64,000 nucleotides of DNA from Rhynchosporium graminicola (taxonomy: Eukaryota; Ascomycota; Leotiomycetes; Helotiales; Ploettnerulaceae). Positions 60,243 to 64,000 of this stretch are shown piece after piece. The stretch spans positions 217,571 to 281,570 of the forward strand of contig FJUW01000056.1 in NCBI GenBank assembly GCA_900074885.1, in the 5' to 3' direction. A program made the position numbers and the translations under genes. The number at the start of each line of letters is the position of its first letter. The first letter of the stretch is position 1. The notes below the pieces were generated by a model. That model had not been told where the DNA came from, did not search any database, and saw only the letters and a program-made list of their open reading frames with translations.

Positions 60243-61619
60243 TCATTCTCCGACGCCGCCTCTCCCTTCAGGACCTAATTGATATTCCGACTTGGCAGAC
60301 TGTGCCACCGGCCTAGAAACAAAGTCCGCCTTAGACCTTTTGACATATCTCTGCTTGTGCCATTTCAGGTACCGGACTATCAAACTGATACTCATGAACA
60401 CGGCACTGATCCATATCAACGCCAAGAAATTCCCGCCTTTCAGCGACTCGATCCCAAGTCCTTTGCCAAGTGTATTAACAAGTGTACTAGTGACGACGAT
60501 GATTGCCGTATAGATAAAAGCGGTCACGCCGAAGCACGCCGCAGCCAATCCTGCCAAGGCAGTGATGATGGAGCGGAAAGTTGATCGTTTGAAAAAGGAG
60601 ATGCAGAGATTCAGCGGTGTCAAGAGAATGAGTAAACCGGTGGCTACGAGGCCGGTGATCTGGATAGCGAAAAGTGCTTTGAACACGTTGGAGATCATCC
60701 CGCTCCCATCGGCAAGTTTGTTCGGAATATTCAGAGCGGACACGTCGATGACTGTTGTGCCAAGTTGAAGTGTTGAATTCGTCCTGTTGGAAGCAACTTG
60801 GTCTATTGCATGAGACGACATCAGTAAAAAATTTCCATGTCGCGCGAGAAAAGAAAGGTGGGAGACGTCTTACCGTAACGAGTACACTTTTTGGTACTCC
60901 TTTTCGCGTCGGGCGAAGCGTAGTTCGGGGTGTAATATCCGCTGCAGAACTGGTTCGAGTACAAACTGTAGTATTCATCGATCCCCAGAGCATCCAGCAC
61001 TTGAGACACAAGACCATTCACTACTTTGATGAATTCTCCACCTACAGCACCAGTCGCAGCTCCCAAAAGACCATTGAAAAGCCCCTCGAAGTTTTGTAGG
61101 AAATTACCTCCGTCACCCCGTCCTGGGCCACCACCTCCTCCTCTGTTGCCGCCTCCATTATTTCCTGGATACGGGGTAGGAGATGGTGCGGCTGGTAAAA
61201 GTGTGCTGAAGAAAGGCACGATATCTGGCGGTGCAGGGAATTGACGAGCCTCAACTGGTGGGGGTAGAAAGGCCCGTTCGGTTACTCGGGGAAGCACGAC
61301 ACCGTGTCTTCCGTCATCGAGATCCAGAGATCGGCTTTGTGTTGGGTTGGTGTTGTATATTTTGACTGCATTTTGAAACAGTGTCGACGTGTTCAGCTAA
61401 CTGGTTGTAAGTACGAGAAGACTTCACTGGGGATGATTGTTGACATACTGTGAGCAGATCGTACTGTTGTAGTCCATTGCCGCCAACCGCCAGGATAGCC
61501 ACCAACGACAGCGAAAACGCAACGCTGGCTGCGACCAAGGTGCATAGAGAAGCGCATGTGCCATTTTCAATAGCTCGGTCAGCCTTGGATCTAATAGAAT
61601 CTGCTTTTTCGTGGGCCAT
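60243..61619 (-). CDS. SUR7/PalI-like four-pass plasma-membrane protein
   Basis: Exons 61619-61449, 61396-60874 and 60802-60243 encode 417 residues. TM1 is about residues 27-47 (LVAASVAFSLSLVAILAVG). A long loop of ~200 residues follows, opening LNTSTLFQNAVKIYNT and holding a Gly-rich stretch (GGGNRGGGGGPGRGDGG). It ends in a SUR7-type segment with a Cys pair, YYSLYSNQFCSGYYTP...KKC. The last exon supplies TM2 (KALFAIQITGLVATGLLILLTPL), TM3 (ALAGLAAACFGVTAFIYTAIIVV), TM4 (FLALIWISAVFMSISLIV) and a short basic, then polar, tail. SUR7 proteins mark eisosome/MCC domains; PalI-like members take part in pH sensing. Which applies here is not clear. The second acceptor (GTTAG at 61397) was chosen because it alone keeps frame. 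Confidence 0.78.
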
Positions 61620-62254
61620 ATTGTAGGGTTTTTGTATTGACTGAACCGCTCAGGGCCTTCCTTCAGGGGTCGAAACAGTGGAATGGGATAAAGTTCAGAT
61701 GTGTGATTTGAAGTTCTAAGTCTCGAAATAATTGGGAACGTTTCTTTCGAGAATATATAACAGTCCTCAAGTAAGTAGAGAATCGAATAGTAAGATGAGA
61801 TCACAAAGTCTCAAAGGTGTCGCATTGAGCACTCATCGAAAACAAACGAGGTCATAGAAGGAGGTAATTGACGTAGAAGACAGACGAAATTCGTCATTAT
61901 GCGTAAATAAGATTTGAACCCAGCGCACACTCAAAACTTCAACATCAGATCCGACGGAATATTACGATCATATAGATGATCATGCAGGCATAGTTTGTCC
62001 ATAAGGTTTGCGATAACACTGTAGACCCGCTTCACCAGTAAGCGAGACCATGTTACAAGAGTTTTTGCGAAGAAGATGAAACGGCATCACATGATACTGC
62101 CAAGCTATATGAAACACAGAGGCAACTAAATGTTCTTCAAATCATCCCAAGTCATCCTATTCAGGTGAAGTCTTCTATAAGCCCAAAATAGTGGCACAGG
62201 AGGCAGTTAAGACGTCATGGTCACAAGGTGGGTATCATCATGTACCGGAACCAG

Positions 62255-62281
62255 AACGGCATCAACGGCATCAACGGCATC
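62255..62281. repeat. (AACGGCATC)3 tandem repeat
   Basis: Three perfect copies of a 9-bp unit in non-coding DNA. Confidence 0.85.
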
Positions 62282-63536
62282 AAACCTCTGAGGTCCGCCG
62301 ATAGGTTTAGATAAACAAGAACGCGACCGATCGACTGAGTAGAGAGAAAGATTTTGCTTTGATGACTGCCAAGTCGGACTTCATTTTAACATGTACTTCT
62401 CGATACTTATCGCTCCTCTACTGCAGACAGACACAATGCGACCGAATCTTCCAGATGGTAGATTTGCAGAAGCTATTGACGCTGATGTAGTGGCTATCAT
62501 TGCGTGAAGGGTCCCAGACGGGACTTCCGAGTATCAATTATTGGGTCTAGAAGGGTCATGATGGCACCCCCTCAAGACTTACTGCACAGCAATATTCCAA
62601 GAATTTAGGCACACCAAAATCTCTATTTTTTTTTCCCGTCGGAGGATGATTGAAAGGATCAGTCTATCGCTATGTGCGCATTCAGATATCCAGGAGGTGT
62701 CATGAACGGAAGACAATCCGACTCAACGAGGATGGGTTACGTGGCTGTGACACTCGAATGGCACGAAACGGAAGCTTGTATCCTCCATTTATTGACAGTA
62801 ATGTATAGGCAAATGAAGCGTACATCAATATCATGTTGTTAATTCGAGCTTCGAAATGTCTGGACGAATCAAAGATGCTTCGGAGTCGAAGTAAAGTACC
62901 CAACACCGGAAAATGAGACATGTAAGATATTACAAAAATGAACAGATTGGTCCCAAAGGTTCATCTGTATGAGAAAAAATTCCAGTCCTGTCTGAGAAAA
63001 CTGCATTTTTTGAGTCTCTCATCATTGAGATAACTGACTTCACCGCCATCAATCCTACCGCCAGTATAAACAAACGTCTGGAGAGCCCCCCCAAAAGCTT
63101 GATGCTATCACAAGCTTTACACGGGAAGCCTTACTGGCCAAGATCATTGACTGGTGGAAGCTTGATCTTCTGCACATATCATGGCTAAATACCAACAATC
63201 TGTTCCTGCCGACGGAATGACGGGACAGAATGGTGGCACGACAGGTCCCCCGGTCACTATTCATATACATGGACAACAGCGGACGGCATGATGCCGGGAA
63301 CTTCTCGAACTTGAAAATGATAGGTGGATGATAAGGAAAGGGGAATTGTATAGACGAAATTGGGGGCGCCTAAAAAGCCATGAGATCGGAAAGCGTGTTT
63401 TGTTCTGTAAAAAGATGAGGTACGGAATCGTGTTTCCGTTTCTCAAGGTGTTGACTCACGCAGAGTGACTGAAAATGAGATCGGGGACGTAGATATCTTC
63501 CATCAACCAGGTGACAAGGCTGCATGGGACTATATC

Positions 63537-63544
63537 TATATATT
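63537..63544 (+). promoter_or_regulatory. possible TATA element of the AA9 gene
   Basis: TATATATT lies about 130 bp before the AA9 start codon. The position is plausible for a fungal promoter but unproven. Confidence 0.3.
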
Positions 63545-63675
63545 GCAGGTGTTACTCATGGGAGAACGGTAAAATCGCAGAGTGCAAGGCCAAATCTCTG
63601 CGTTCAAAGTACATCTCACTTCCAAGTGAAGAACTCCGATTCTTTGCATATTCCGCAACCTGAATAGTCCAAGCT

Positions 63676-64000
63676 ATGTTCTCGAAGCTTTCATTGTTGG
63701 GATTGGTGTCAACGGTTGCCACACACGGCACAGTGTCAGGGATCGTAGCGGATGGAATATAGTAAGTTTTAGTCGGTATGTTTTCGAGGAAGCAGGCCCT
63801 AACGAATTCTCAGCTACGATGGCTATAACCCAGCATACCAGTACAAGACACCTGCTCCCATCACGGCCGGCTGGAAAACTCCTGGGAATCTTGGCAATGG
63901 ATTCATCGCTCCAGACACGTTCGCAAAGCCAGATGTGATCTGCCACATTGGCGCGACAAATGCCCAAACAGGTGAGTGTTATCCTAGTTTTGTCTTTCGT
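63676..64000 (+). CDS. AA9 (GH61) lytic polysaccharide monooxygenase, 5' part
   Basis: Exon 1 (63676-63761) and exon 2 (63814-63971) are complete. The second intron (GTGAGT at 63972) runs off the window, so the gene is truncated by the edge. A signal peptide (FSKLSLLGLVSTVAT) ends just before His17, which would be the N-terminal copper-binding His of the mature enzyme (HGTVSGIVADGIYYDGY). The second copper ligand is His73 in DVICHIGATNA. AA9 enzymes oxidatively cleave cellulose or hemicellulose outside the cell, using copper with oxygen or peroxide. The axial Tyr and any carbohydrate-binding module would lie beyond the window. Confidence 0.93.

Larger units (their letters stand above)
61620..63675. 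other. divergent intergenic region (SUR7-like / AA9)
   Basis: About 2 kb with both promoters. It includes a 9-bp tandem repeat at 62255-62281. No gene seen. Confidence 0.4.

Noticed and set aside
61907..61920. T-loop-like GGTTCAAATC on the minus strand, suggesting a tRNA
   Set aside because: The flanking bases do not form a T stem or acceptor stem, and no A/B-box spacing was found.

Overview
The window is nuclear DNA of a filamentous ascomycete (Pezizomycotina). Genes are split by short introns of about 45-120 bp with GT...AG ends. The gene set includes a PDR-type ABC pump, a GH12 xyloglucanase, an AA9 polysaccharide monooxygenase, a fungal DOMON/cytochrome b561 protein, a SUR7-like membrane protein and histone H2A.Z. 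The mix of plant-cell-wall enzymes, sugar uptake and efflux pumps suits a plant-associated or saprotrophic fungus. I cannot place it to genus from sequence alone.

Layout. 0-5 kb: an acyltransferase-3 membrane protein (minus) and a decayed membrane-protein remnant. 5.2-7.4 kb: a 653-residue membrane-anchored protein of unknown family. 8-17 kb: an isopenicillin-N-synthase-like 2OG-Fe(II) oxygenase, a DAL5-type MFS permease, a broken RHS/YD-repeat gene (minus) and a second, divergent 2OG-type dioxygenase. 18-20 kb: an MFS hexose transporter (minus). 22-23.3 kb: a DUF2461/TIGR02453 protein. 26-28.5 kb: a secreted GH12 enzyme converging on a secreted glycerophosphodiester phosphodiesterase. 32.6-37.7 kb: a full-length PDR ABC transporter. 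39-39.9 kb: H2A.Z. 42.8-44.6 kb: a DOMON-cytochrome b561 protein (minus). 45.6-46.3 kb: a second broken gene. 47.3-51 kb: ARPC3, converging on the tRNA m1A58 methyltransferase subunit Trm6. 52.7-55.6 kb: a MINDY-type deubiquitinase with a CaaX end. 60.2-61.6 kb: a SUR7-like protein (minus). 63.7 kb to the edge: the 5' part of an AA9 LPMO.

Housekeeping genes (H2A.Z, ARPC3, Trm6, MINDY) sit in the right half. Accessory genes (oxygenases, permeases, wall-degrading enzymes, decayed genes) dominate the left half and the far right end. Several intergenic stretches are long (2-4.7 kb). Gene models were built by hand from reading frames, splice-site motifs and family conservation. All splice joins keep frame, but none has transcript support here. 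I recognised no tRNA, rRNA, CRISPR array or intact transposon.
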